Position numbers and translations under genes: made by a program. Below the pieces are notes generated by a model. That model worked only from the letters and a program-made list of their open reading frames with translations. It was not told the DNA's origin and ran no database searches. Below, in pieces: positions 11,631 to 23,400 of a stretch of 64,000 nt of DNA (its first letter is position 1; each line of letters begins with the position of its first letter). The DNA comes from Theristus sp. LFF4_11 (taxonomy: Eukaryota; Nematoda; Chromadorea; Monhysterida; Xyalidae). Location of the stretch: NCBI GenBank assembly GCA_030248135.1, contig JASANC010001457.1, positions 1-64,000 of the forward strand. Direction: 5' to 3'.

Positions 11631-11745
11631 GTTTCGGCCCTTTAATCAACTTTACATAATGACCGCCGAACAAACGGTGGGCCTCGTCAGAAGAGTGCCG
11701 TTTGTTCTTTGTGTTAAGAAAAAAGGCTAAGGCGAAACATTGGTT
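11612..11745 (-). ncRNA. Hammerhead-ribozyme-like core (candidate)
   Basis: Read on the minus strand, CTGACGA (11690-11684) is followed at once by GGCCC (11683-11679), a ~38-nt loop, then GGGCC (11640-11636) and GAAAC (11635-11631). This is the order CUGANGA, stem II, GAAA of the hammerhead catalytic core, with a 5-bp G/C stem II. Outside it, AACCAATG (11745-11738) can pair with CATTGGTT (11619-11612), but not immediately next to the core. A cleavage triplet in the expected place was not convincingly found. Hammerheads are known in Penelope-like elements, and one lies 2 kb downstream on the same strand sense; a link is inference. Confidence 0.35.
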
Positions 11746-12107
11746 ATGAAATAGATACACTAAACTAGGAACCGGGTGAGTATAGGCTAAAACTTGTAGG
11801 CACAAATGATACGCAGCGTAATTTTTAGTCTATTTTACTCGAATAACAGTGAAATATAAAGAAAATCTATATTATTAAATTTACAAAGTGTCTGTGCGTG
11901 TGTGCGTGTGTGGCACTTTTTTGCAATTTGAATTGGCGCCCATTTTTGCTATTTAAGAAAACTCCATCTCAATTTCCTTAACCTATTTTTTTATTAACAC
12001 CAGTTGTTTTCTCAAAACGTCGCTCTTCATAGCTGCAGTCATCATGATACTCTTTGGTCAACAGAGACAGTTCAGCGCAGCATAGGTAAATGGAAGCGTG
12101 GCTGATC

Positions 12108-13100
12108 AAAACTTGATGATCGACTGGGAAAGATGTAACAAAACCGTCTTTGAAAAAAGTTTGAACTTTTTTGTTTTTAAAAATCGGGTTGCAAAACGCA
12201 CATCGACATCGGCATTGCAAGTTGCACTTTGGGTTCAAAACAAGTAAATTTCATTGAAATTGATACTCCATGTTTCATTTTCAAATTGATACTCCGTGGT
12301 TATGAGCGATAATTTCAACGTAACGCACGATGGGCAACTGGCAATTTTTGCTGCTCAAAACTTGACGAGCGACTGCGAAAGATGTAACAAAACTGCCTCT
12401 GAAAAAAGTTAGTTTTTTAATTGGGTCGAAATGGTATTTACCATTCATTTTCACTTTGCAACATGTTTGGGTCATGTTGGGGTGAACGGGTAAAAAGAAC
12501 CAAAACTGCAAAACGAAATTATAAACGTCACTTTTTTGTTTCTTCTATGCATGTTCACTTTACAAAAAAGGCTTGGCTTATGTTAGGGTCACCGGGTAAA
12601 AGAAGCATTAGCTTTTTAAAACGGGTATTTTTTATGAAAAAACGTTGATTTTTATATTTTTTATTCAATCTTACTTAACTTACAAAAAGGCTTGACTTAG
12701 GTTAGGGTGAACGTCAAAAATAGCAAAATCATTAACTTCGCATTTTCACTTTGCAAAAAGGCTTGGCTTAGGTAAACGGGTAAAAGAAGCATTAGCTTTT
12801 TAAATCGGGTAATTGTAAAAAACGTTAATTTTTATGTTTTTTATTCAATCTTACTTTACATACAAAAAGGCTTGACTTAGGTTAGGGTGAACGGGTAAAA
12901 AATGGCAGAATCATAAACTTCGCATTTTCACTTTACAAAAAAGGCTTGGCTTAGGTAAACGGGTAAAAAAGCATTAGCTTTTTAAAACGGGTAAATTAAA
13001 AAACGTTAGTTTTTATATTTTTTTATTCAATTTTACTTCACTTACAAAAAGGCTTGCCTTCGGTTAGGGTGAACGGGTAAAAATAGCAAAATCATAAACT
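12108..13100. repeat. Degenerate direct and tandem repeats
   Basis: A ~65-bp segment at about 12108-12170 recurs at about 12355-12420. From about 12540 to 13090 a ~180-bp unit repeats, marked by AAAAAGGCTTGGCTTAGG, GGTTAGGGTGAACGGG and AAGCATTAGCTTTTTAAA. Similar GGCTTGGCTTAGG motifs occur in the TIR element at 43.9-44.4 kb. No ORF. Confidence 0.75.
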
Positions 13101-13682
13101 TCGCATTTTTTATTTATTTAAATACATTAAAAAATATTGTATTGTAGGCGACTTCACGGCAGCACAAGGAAAATTTTCTTCAGGGTTATTATTCAGTAAA
13201 CGTTACTGTTTTTTCTTTCTAAGTCAATGCCACTTCACCAAAAAGGCTTGGCATTGATTAAGCCACATACGCTCGGGTCAATAGGCTAGTAAAACGTGTG
13301 AAAGCTTTCTCAACTAACTTTCTCGCGCGAACGCTTGCTCTTGTCTCTGCCTCGATCAGGCGAACGCGAGCGTGACGATGACATATGACACTTTCCCTCG
13401 GTAATGGGTGCAAAAAGAAACAGCAAAAAAAAAAAAAATTTTTGGGATCAGAATGACACATTTGTGCAAGAGAACTTTGGTTTTAACTTGCTTCCAACCA
13501 GCCATCCATTTAGGCTAGAGTAGTTTAACTATTTTTACGTCAGGTTTTAGTTGGCCTGGAACCGGCGAGCCATTCATGATAGAGTAGCGCAACTGTTTAG
13601 CGATGAAAGTTGGCTATTTAGACCACACACTAGGAAACAGTTTAGCTTTGTGAAGTTAACCGGACCAGAAGCTATGTGAAAA
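13101..13682. other. Downstream flank of the Penelope-like ORF
   Basis: Non-coding sequence 3' of the retroelement ORF on the minus strand. It may include its 3' UTR; no boundary or target-site repeat was recognised. Confidence 0.4.
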
Positions 13683-16406
13683 TCAAGGTTTCAGTGCTGG
13701 GATCAGGTCAAGAAACTTGATACGATAGTCCAATGCATCAATCCAGCAGTATTTCAGAAGAAGTTTTTGATTACGATTGCAGAATTTTAGAATTTGTTTC
13801 ACGATATCAATTGAGTTTGCTCCTTTTGACAAATAAATGTTGCAAACATTTCTGGCTTCGTTGACAAAAACTGACTCTTCGTTGCAGATTCTAGCAAAAC
13901 GAGACAGTTGTGAATACAAAACACCGTAAATCATAAACTTTGGCATTGTGGTATGAGGGTGAGGATATTTAACCACGCGGAAATTGAAATCTCTAGTTTT
14001 ATCGAACAGTTTAAAATGAATCGTTTCTGTTGTGAGACAAATATCTAAATCGAGGTAATTGCAAGAGTAGTCGTCTGCACTAGTCTTTTCTAATTTCAGG
14101 CATGCTGGGTAAATTTGCAAAGCAGTGGTTTCAAAGTTAGTATCATTGAAAACAATAACGTCATCGATGTAACGATAGAACAAAGGCAAACCGTTGTTGT
14201 CTTTCAAAAATTCGAATTCAAACATTGCTAAGGTTAATTCGGCTATAAGAGGACTACAGTTGCCACCCATAGGTACTCCAGTTCTCTGTTTGAAAACAAT
14301 GCCACCAAAAGTTACGTATGTGTGATCGATGATATCACACAAGAGTTGGAACACAGCAAACTTATCCAAATATATACCGCGCTTAGTTTGTGCGCCGGCA
14401 TATTCGGCAAACCTCTTTCCAAACTGGTTTGTGTGGATAGACATACCCATTTTGCCAGCATTATTGAAACATAATTCCACCATTTTATACATTTGTTTCT
14501 TGATGACATCATGAGGCAGACAAGTAAACAGCGTGCTGAAATCGTACGTGGAAACAGTTTGAACAGCAGGTTTCAAATATTCCATTTTGTTTATGATATC
14601 GTAGCTGCTACTAACCAAGCGGAACAGTTTTTTGCCAGTACGGTTTTCAATGATAGCACAGTATTTGTTGAAATGGGACTTGATTTTATTCAAAATAGCA
14701 GCCGCTATCAAGGACAGAGTTTTCATGCTAGAGTTATGAGCCGCCGCAATAAACCTGAATTTTACCGGATTTTTGTGGAGTTTAGGCAATCCGTACATCA
14801 ACGGCAAACAATTGTCCGAACTCTTGATATCAACACCGTAATGTGAGGCCAACTTTTGATGAATATCAATGATACGTTTCATTGAAAGATCAACAGGAAC
14901 ATAGACCTCATTGCCAGTTGCCTCACTTCTCAGAATTTCGATGCCCAGCTCTTTACACAATATCTGGGTATAGTACTTTTTGCAAATGACGACAGCGTTA
15001 TTGGAACATTTGTCCGCAGGAACAATGCAAAAATGTTTGTGCAAACAACGAACATTAGGTTTATGATCAACGTGAACATTTTCAATAGTTCTATTTACTC
15101 TATTTGTGATGAGTTCAAGAATCACCCTTGTAACTTCGTTCAAAGCGTTGACACTCACTCTGTTTCTCCTTGCTAATTTACTTGTGTATGACTCGATTTC
15201 TTGCCTCAAAGAGTCAAAAAACTGAGGAGTGACACTCTCATTCAATCTGTAGGACAGACCTTTACCGATCAGTTTTTCTATTTTTTCATTTTGTAACACT
15301 GTCAAATCGCCTGTAAGCACGTGTCCTGATGAAAGTTTATATTTATCGAGAACATGGTCACAGATGCAACTGTGACAGCAAGTGCTACTTATTTCTTGAA
15401 AGGAGTCAAAACGTGAAATGGAGCGGTGATTGCAAACAAAGTGCTCTAAAGATTTATTCAGCCGAAAAACAACCTGGACAGGTCTAATGTCAGTAATATT
15501 GGCAGATCTCAAAATTTTTTGTACCCTACTGTGCTTGAAAACGCCCTGGATATTGGCTTCTTCAATCGCACAGTTTGGGAAAGGCAAAAATATTCTATCC
15601 GTATCCACGGGACCTTTGGGTTGGCCGTTCACATCACCAAACTTGTTTCTTTGGAGAGTGAAAGACTCAACCAACGTAATCAGCTTTTGCTTATGACTAG
15701 ATTGACGAAAGGTAACACAGCAATGCTTCAGAGTTGATTGATTCATGTTGCATAGATCCATGTAAAAACGGCGGTAATCCCCAGTATCATAATTGCCAAT
15801 CAGTGATTGTATTTTGGATTTATCAACATTCTTTTTGGAACCGGAGCTTTTCCGTTTACCTCTGGGTCTTGGTCTACGGGGACATTTCAGACTGAAATAG
15901 GGCAGGGTTTTGCCAAAATTAGTAACATCATTGATTTTAGACAGATTTTGAATACCCTTTACAGCGTCGTTCAATCCCAAAGGGTGGGCAGTGTTGAGCA
16001 GCCTTATCCAAAAATCTTCAGCCTTGAGGCGCTCAGACCTATCTTCTTGTTTGCTGTCAGAGGTGTTCAGTTTTTCGATAATTTGGAAGGACATGTCTGC
16101 TTCACTATGGCCACTATTCTTAAAATGCTTGGCTAAAAGGGTTTGTACAGTGTTATTTTTGGCGCTTCTCATATGCTCAGACATTCGGTCTCTAAACTTG
16201 CGGCCAGTTTCCCCAACATATTGAAGATTACATCTAGTGCAAGTAATTAGATAGACAATGTTTTCAGAATTGCAGTCTAGCTCAGCGCTGCTGGTGACAA
16301 AAGATCTTCCGGTGACGGTTGATCTCACGCAGTTTTCATCGTTACGCCTATCGCAGACCTTGCATATAACCCTATCACAAGCATAGGTGCATTGATCATG
16401 CAACAA
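13683..16406 (-). CDS. Penelope-like reverse transcriptase with N-terminal GIY-YIG
   Basis: A single uninterrupted 907-codon ORF encoding a retroelement polyprotein. Residues about 45-150 form a GIY-YIG endonuclease: VYLITCTRCNLQYVGETGR, an R/EH pair, then AKHFKNSGH and a distal E/W region. Cys pairs (CKVC, CTRC) with the following His residues suggest zinc binding. The reverse transcriptase follows at about 470-800: YGLPKLHKNP, motif A YDFSTLF, motif B TGVPMGGNCSP and the catalytic YIDD at about residue 743. Canonical Penelope proteins carry GIY-YIG at the C terminus; this order matches the domain-permuted Naiad-type group. The frame is open for about 50 more codons upstream without an ATG. 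No frameshift or stop is present, so the element may be young. Confidence 0.88.
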   Translation of the reverse strand: MLHDQCTYACDRVICKVCDRRNDENCVRSTVTGRSFVTSSAELDCNSENIVYLITCTRCNLQYVGETGRKFRDRMSEHMRSAKNNTVQTLLAKHFKNSGHSEADMSFQIIEKLNTSDSKQEDRSERLKAEDFWIRLLNTAHPLGLNDAVKGIQNLSKINDVTNFGKTLPYFSLKCPRRPRPRGKRKSSGSKKNVDKSKIQSLIGNYDTGDYRRFYMDLCNMNQSTLKHCCVTFRQSSHKQKLITLVESFTLQRNKFGDVNGQPKGPVDTDRIFLPFPNCAIEEANIQGVFKHSRVQKILRSANITDIRPVQVVFRLNKSLEHFVCNHRSISRFDSFQEISSTCCHSCICDHVLDKYKLSSGHVLTGDLTVLQNEKIEKLIGKGLSYRLNESVTPQFFDSLRQEIESYTSKLARRNRVSVNALNEVTRVILELITNRVNRTIENVHVDHKPNVRCLHKHFCIVPADKCSNNAVVICKKYYTQILCKELGIEILRSEATGNEVYVPVDLSMKRIIDIHQKLASHYGVDIKSSDNCLPLMYGLPKLHKNPVKFRFIAAAHNSSMKTLSLIAAAILNKIKSHFNKYCAIIENRTGKKLFRLVSSSYDIINKMEYLKPAVQTVSTYDFSTLFTCLPHDVIKKQMYKMVELCFNNAGKMGMSIHTNQFGKRFAEYAGAQTKRGIYLDKFAVFQLLCDIIDHTYVTFGGIVFKQRTGVPMGGNCSPLIAELTLAMFEFEFLKDNNGLPLFYRYIDDVIVFNDTNFETTALQIYPACLKLEKTSADDYSCNYLDLDICLTTETIHFKLFDKTRDFNFRVVKYPHPHTTMPKFMIYGVLYSQLSRFARICNEESVFVNEARNVCNIYLSKGANSIDIVKQILKFCNRNQKLLLKYCWIDALDYRIKFLDLIPALKP

Positions 16407-19400
16407 CGGGTCGGTGAAATCAAACTTTACTGATCCGTCATTGCTTCTTTGAACATGAATGGCTTTGTTTGAAAAACAGTTGATGTGAGAACGGAGTTGA
16501 GTTTGAGAAGTGTTGTGAAAATGAGTAGAGCCAGGAACTGTTATCGGGGCATTCCACGACTACATACATGGTGAGTTTCATTACAATGCCCACTAATGAA
16601 CGACTGCTGGGTTGGTGAAATTATGTGTTCGACTCACGGATTCTTTCGTTATGTGTTCGCATTTTCCAGTCGAAATTAGCTATTCTCGCACTGCTTTTGC
16701 ATTTTTCGAGCGGCGTAAAATTTGTTCATTTACATGTTGTGTGCCATCTGATAAAACTATGTGACACTGCAGAAAAATATTTTTCCTGAATCGCAAACAA
16801 AAACGTGTGACGTATGGAGTAGACACACTTTCTGCAGACAGCTTGTTTGGCTTTAATTCAGAAAGTGCTTTGGCGACACGTTTGTTTTGATGCGAAATCC
16901 ATCATGCAGATCTTTGAAATTTCAGCTCAGGCCACTCAGAAACATCTCAGCAACGGTTCATTAGCGTGCTTTGAATTTGATGCGTGAGACCGTGAGCGTC
17001 ACCGGCAATTGGATCCATCTGAGTAGTCCTGCAATTTTCATCAGCAACAATAACGGTTTGAGTGTGTAAAAGTTTTTGACAACTGAAGATTTATTCCCCA
17101 CACAGTCATTTATCGCGACTGTTTATCTAAGATCTTATCACTGTTTATCACTACAAGTGCTGCCCGTAATCGAATCAAGTCAAGTCAGTCAAAAACTGTC
17201 ATAAACGAACATCAACTTAAACTAGGCAGGAACAACTTCGTGCTCGTCTTCCTGAATTTCCTTCTTGAGATTTGAAAAACTTTAAAAGCTAAATATGGCA
17301 AGAAATCAGCGCATCGCATCAACAATGAGGAAAAGACGCAATCATCGAAAATGCCACGTCACGTCAGATTGACAGTAAACACATGTTTGATTCGACTATG
17401 CTCTGTATTGCGAGCAAGCGCGAAAAAAATTCAGGCAATCGCAAATTGACCGATGAGTTTTTTTGACGGATACTCATGCATTCGAGAGGAAAGTTGGTGT
17501 TTTTTTATTATTCGCCCTCTCATACATTGTTGGTTCTCTCAAGTCACACGCACTGAAGATTTTTTTTTTGTTGCGCGGCTCTTTTCATGACTGATGCATG
17601 TCTGGCATGCACGGTGCATACTGTGAAATGTGCGTGTACCGTGTCAAAACTTGTTTTTTGCCCGACACTTTTTGGATGCTGGATTTCGTTGTAACCGTTT
17701 CATAACTACAGTTGAATTTCTTTGCTCAATTTCTTGTCTTAGCCCCGCCACCGCCATGCCGCACGATCATACCAAAAAAAACTCAATCCAAAGTTCACTC
17801 CATTCCAAAATTTCATGCCACTAGCCACTCCAAAATCTGCATGGTGCTCCGCTTGGCATTTTCTGCAATTTTTGCAATGGATATGTATTTTGGCATGGAA
17901 TGGCAGTTTTTGCAACGGATTTTAGAATCTAGATTTTGGCATTTTTTAAGCGTGGTGCGTGCGTTGCGTGTGTTTTTGATTTGAGGTAATTTTATAAAAA
18001 AGTATTGTCGCCCGGAGATTTGAGCTCACACTGAATACTGAAGCGCGATCTCAAGGGTGTATTCACTGGCACGCGCCATAATTTTTGATGGGAATTTTGT
18101 TTGAAAGCAAGAGACATTGAACATTGCAAGGCGCTGAATTCACTGAAATAGTGCATCATCAAGAAGAATAGGGGAAGAATGTTCGTTTATACCTGTCACT
18201 TTTTTGCAGAATTCAGAGTCTTCAAACTTTGAATCACAGTAAAAGGAACAAATGTGTTTGGTTTGGTTGAAATCAAACAACCTGATTTATGGCTTAATGT
18301 ATTCTTGCAACCCGATCCCGTTCTTTTTCTTTTCTCGCGAGCTTTTATTTTGTGTAACAAGTGACACGTTTAAATACAAGATAATGTCGAAAGTATGCAA
18401 TATGAACTTTTTCACAGCAGCACTTTGCGCATTTTACTGGTGTCTATGTACATATCTAATTATGCTTTTCTAACGAACATTTTTTCACGACTACGAAACG
18501 CACAAAAGTCATGCTTAAAAATTGAAAACCATCTGAAAAAAAACTGCAACCGATTTTCCACAGATAGCGCCGCGCCGCGAAAAGCCACATAGAAAAAATC
18601 TCGAGTAGTAGTAAAAGTGGCGCGGCGGTGTGCAGCTCTAAAACGTGCAAGCCATCATTTGTGGCAATAAAACTGTGCGCGTGCAAGCTTGTCCTCTCAC
18701 AGGCACGTTCGCTGGGATTTTGCGTTTTGCGGCAACGCGCCAACAGTAAAAATCCATCAAATAAATTGTACAACCAGTAAAAAAAATGAGCGATTTTTTT
18801 GAAACGTATATCCGTGTATCCGGTGCTGGTGTTCTGTTCGACTTTACTCGTGTCACATGTGCTGCATGCCTGCATGTCGTTTCATGTGCTTTCTTGGGGC
18901 GGCGCATGGTTCCACCCACGGTCGCTGATTTACATCGCCGCGATTTGCTTGTGTTTACTATTCAGAAGCGGTGCACATTTTATCGCGCATTTTACGCATA
19001 TCCTTTCTCGGCTGAAAAGATGTCTAGCTAGCTGGCAAATTGCGTTATGCGACACGTCTAATTTTTTAGCTAGCCGTTTCTCATCTTTCACTGAAAATAT
19101 AATGGATGATAAAACAGTTGAGTATGAGATGAATGAATGCTGTCAAAAGTTAAAAACCCATAAAGTTAACAATATGGCAAATCGTTCATGCAAAAAAAGC
19201 CAACTAAAATGTACTTCAGCTGGGGTTGTCCATTCGAATTCGACAACACAATTTCATTCATTTCGCGTCACACACATCACATCAGGCCTCATTTTTTGTT
19301 TTTAGTCCCTCAAAAGTTTAAAAAGTTATCATTGTTCGGTGGAATTTGCTTGCTATTATATGGTTAGTTTACTATCGTTAGTTACTACATACAAATGTAC

Positions 19401-20445
19401 CACACTTCATGTACATTTCACTTTCTTTTATACAATTCACGATTCCAAATTAGCTCATATTCGAATATAATCATATACCAACATCGATGTCGGTCAGTGA
19501 AACGCTCTCTTTCTGCTCCAATTGAATTTGTATCCCTGTGCGCGTTTCTACGTTTAGGATCCGTTCACAATTTTTTTCTAATCCAGCCAAAAACGCAGGA
19601 CGGTTTAGTTTGCTTGCTTCTGATAAAAGTTTGAAATTGCCCCCCCTGTTACCCAAATTATTAATATTACTCCCAACAATTTTTTAATAACACCGGTTTT
19701 TTTAATTATTTAATAATAAAATTTTTATAAAATAAACACAAACTCTGCGCAAAAAAAAAAAAAATGATAAAAAAAAAAAAAAATAATTTTATTATACCAA
19801 AACACCTCCCCCGCGGTGATAATACTCTCTCAAAAAAAAAAACACACGCAAGTGATGCACGCAGAGTGCGCATATCTGATGTGTCATCATATTATATCTC
19901 AATAAACACGCAGCCAACATCAGTGTCAGTGCTAATTCCAATCTCGGTGCCAATTCCGGTGCCATTTTCACAGCGTGGTGCCAATATCAATGCCAATCAA
20001 GAAATCTTGATAAAAAATAATCTGGAACTCCTTTTGCACTTCACTGGTTGGTCATGCAGTTGAGGTCGCGCATTTGCAATACGGTCGAAAAAGCGCCTCC
20101 ATGCTCATGAGCATTTCTGGTGAAAGCGCCAACACTGCACCTTTTTGCCTAGATTTGTTTGGCACTGCGAGTGGCATCGCTGTGAAATAATGTCACCGAG
20201 AAGGCCATCGTTACTGCGCCGTGCAAATGCAAGCAGATTTGTTCTGTTGTGCTACGCGTTGTGTGGCAAAAATTTTGCTTTGATCACAAAAAAACAGTTA
20301 TTATTCGCGGTTCGCGAAAAATCTCAATGACCACCGTAAAATCAGACAAAATGCACACGGTGAGACAAAATTGTATATATCGCGCGTTATTGCAGAGGAC
20401 GCAACAGCCAGCGCACTTTTTCATTGCCAATCAATCAAAGCGACC
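16407..20445. other. Intergenic, no gene seen
   Basis: About 4 kb with only short frames. The frame at 18799-19305 is hydrophobic at its start but begins without ATG and shows no domain. A 45-bp segment at 20299-20344 recurs at 27173-27219. The GPCR 5' UTR and promoter should lie at the right end, but no specific element is recognised. Confidence 0.5.
20299..20344 (+). repeat. 45-bp dispersed repeat, copy 1
   Basis: Starts TATTATTCGCGGTTCGCG and continues with one mismatch over about 45 bp to the copy at 27173-27219. It lies about 100 bp upstream of the GPCR start codon. Confidence 0.85.
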
Positions 20446-23400
20446 ATGAGCAACGACATTTCGACGAATGCGACGGTCGAGTCCGCAGAGTGCCACGAGC
20501 CGGTGGCCGTGTCGCACGTGCGCTTCTTTCTGATCGTCTGCATTTGCTCGCCGATCGCGCTGTGCGGCGTGTTCACGAACATCGTTGTGCTGTTGTTCTT
20601 CGGACGCAAGAAACGACGGTACACGAACCGTTGCAGCTCTCTTCACGCATCACAACAAAAATGCATCCCATGCACTGCACTGCAACTAAAGCGGCATTAA
20701 TGAAGCTTAGTGACCGTCTTAGGTCTTTAGTGACCGCGTACAATGTTTTAACACAGCTACGCGTCACTAAATACTGCTTCATGAATGCCCCTTTACACTG
20801 TACTGCATCCTCTGCACTGTATGATGACTCATTGTTATCAAGTGCAGTAATTTCGATGTGTGGAGTGAGTGGAAACAGAATTTTTGACACGTTTCAAAAA
20901 GTCGTTTTTAACATATCCAGTGCCGGATGCTGTGCAGGCAGGTTTGCAGCGCATGATGCACAGCATGATGATGCATTTTGTTCTGCGCATGAATGACGTT
21001 CCACTCTGCTTCGTCACACAGCATCTTGTTACACGGTCACAGACCAAACACACCCACACACAGCGGCACGCGTGCAGCAGCGTATGTGTGCCTGTGTGTT
21101 TGTCAGTGACTTTGCAACGTCACCGAGTGCCCAGTCGTCAGACCAGGAGTTCACTGCTTTTCATATTTTTACAAGAAATTATGACTGGCTTGATCTTATT
21201 TTGTGTGTATGTACATTGTATATAAGTTTTTCTCAATTTCACAGCAAGTTTTTGTTTTTGCCGTTTGCAGACAAGACCCGACATTTTACCTGGCCATTCT
21301 GGCGTTGCTTGACGTTGCCATCTGTGCGTTCTATCTGGCCGTGATGACCAGCGATGCGGTCGCCATTTATTTCCGCTGGGAATGGCTGTGGATCGCGTGG
21401 CATCACATTGTCATTCCGATTTATACGGTAAAAATGCAACAACGACGTGCAAATTCGCATTCGAATTTGGATTCAAATTCCATATCTTAATGGAACTTCC
21501 CAGAAAAAAAATTTCAACAAAAAGCTGTCAACATGTTTTTGAGAACCGGGTTTCTTCCCACCAATTTGTTCAGTTTGCCACCCTTGCATAATGTTGACTA
21601 ACCAGCTGGTGGTTACTAAAAAATGCCAAATTTTTTTGTTGACAAATATTTATCAGCGATCGCAGAAACACCGCCCTCGCAAGCGATTATGCTTCATTCG
21701 CAGGTGTCGCGGATCGTTCAAGTCGCTTCTCCGTACGTCATCATCTTTGCCAGCCTTGAACGCCTGATTCTTGCGTCGCCGACGCTGCAGTCGAGTCGAT
21801 GGTAAAAAAAGGATTTATGTCAAAATTCTGAGCAAAACTTTCATTTTGTGGATGTTCGTATAGTCACAACAATCTGTGATAATCAACGCAGCAACAGCAC
21901 ATTATGTGTTCGTGCACTTATTGAATTTTCAAGTTTTCTTGAATATTTGGGGCTAAATATGTTTTCTTACAACTCCGATCCCGTTCGTTCTTATCACACG
22001 AGCTCTGTATTCTGGGAAAAAAGACCGGTTAAAACAAACCTATTGTATCTCTCTGTTTTATCATTCATTACGACTGCGAAAATTGTAAATCGTGCACATC
22101 AATACGGGTGTAAAAGTTATGCACGCCATGAAAAGGGAAGAATCCCTCTTCAAAGAACATCGATGACAACAACGTCGTTGAGGTTTTCAAAAACTTACTC
22201 ACATACAATTCAATTCACATGCAGTTAGCACTCCAAATTACGGGCAATCAGCTGACTGGTTAGTGATCACATGATGCATGCTTTCTGCGCAAGACTCAGA
22301 TTCCGCCTCCGCAGCAATACTGACACAGAAAGCATGCGATCACGTGATCACCAACCAATCAGCTGATTGCCTATAATCCAGTGTAATTGCATGCGTTTGT
22401 TGTGCAGCCTGCGCCATTTGACCACGTGGCACGCACGCAAATGCATCCTGATCGTCGTCGCCGTCGTCTCGTTGAGCACGCGCCTGATCACGCTCTGGGA
22501 GTTGAACGTGAAAACGCTGACCGCATGCCTCGATCACCCACTGACCTGGCTGGAGGTACAACCGTGCATATGCACCGGATTTGATGCAGTTTACAAAAGT
22601 GACGCTTTCCGATTGGCCTTTTTCTGGAAAACTCAAAATTTTTTAACTGGACGTCTCGTTTTTTTAATCGTCATTGCCAAATTAACTGGCTGACATAAAT
22701 TAAATGGCTGACATAAATTAAATGGCTGACATATCGTACATATTGTAACTGCGGACATTTTCGCTCAGGTGGAGCAAACCTTTACGAACGACCAGCTGCT
22801 GTTCTACGTCTGGGACTGGTATCTGTTGCCCACGTTACAGGTACAACTGTTTTCGGCAAGCGTTTACAAGTGTACCACCTGACGAAACCGCATACAGCAG
22901 ACATTAGGATATATGGATTTAAAAATTACAAGTCTGAAGCGCCTATCTGCACAGTAACTTCTGCGGTCGTTTTACAGTTTTTTTAGCAGTCAACCATCAT
23001 GCCGTATGTTTCTTTAAACATGTCACTTTCAGAATTCAGAGCACACAAAAAAATAAAAAACGGGATCGAAGATGCAGGGCAGCCCGTTTCGCCATAAAGC
23101 GTGTTTGATTTCAACCAACCCCCCCCCCCCCCCGATAACATCGTTCTTGCTCCTAATTCAAAGCTTCGAATTCTTTGTATTCTGCAAAAGTGACAGACAT
23201 TCTTTGCCAACCACGTTGTGCAATTGAACAAAATCAAAAATGCCACAAACAACTATCGTATATAGGTGTTTGCTCCGTTTGCGGTGTTGTGCGTGCTGAA
23301 CGTCGCCATCGTTTTCGAAATGCAGAGACACCAAAAACTCAACAAACCAAACTCGCACGGCGGCTTGCGGTCAGCGAAAAAAACACTTGAATTGCTTCTA

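Noticed and set aside
11260..11805. 181-codon minus-strand frame
   Set aside because: No recognised domain; it crosses the hammerhead-like motif, and the surroundings show no coding signature.
18799..19305. 168-codon frame with hydrophobic start
   Set aside because: Starts with TTG, not ATG; no domain, no exon partners, AT-rich composition.
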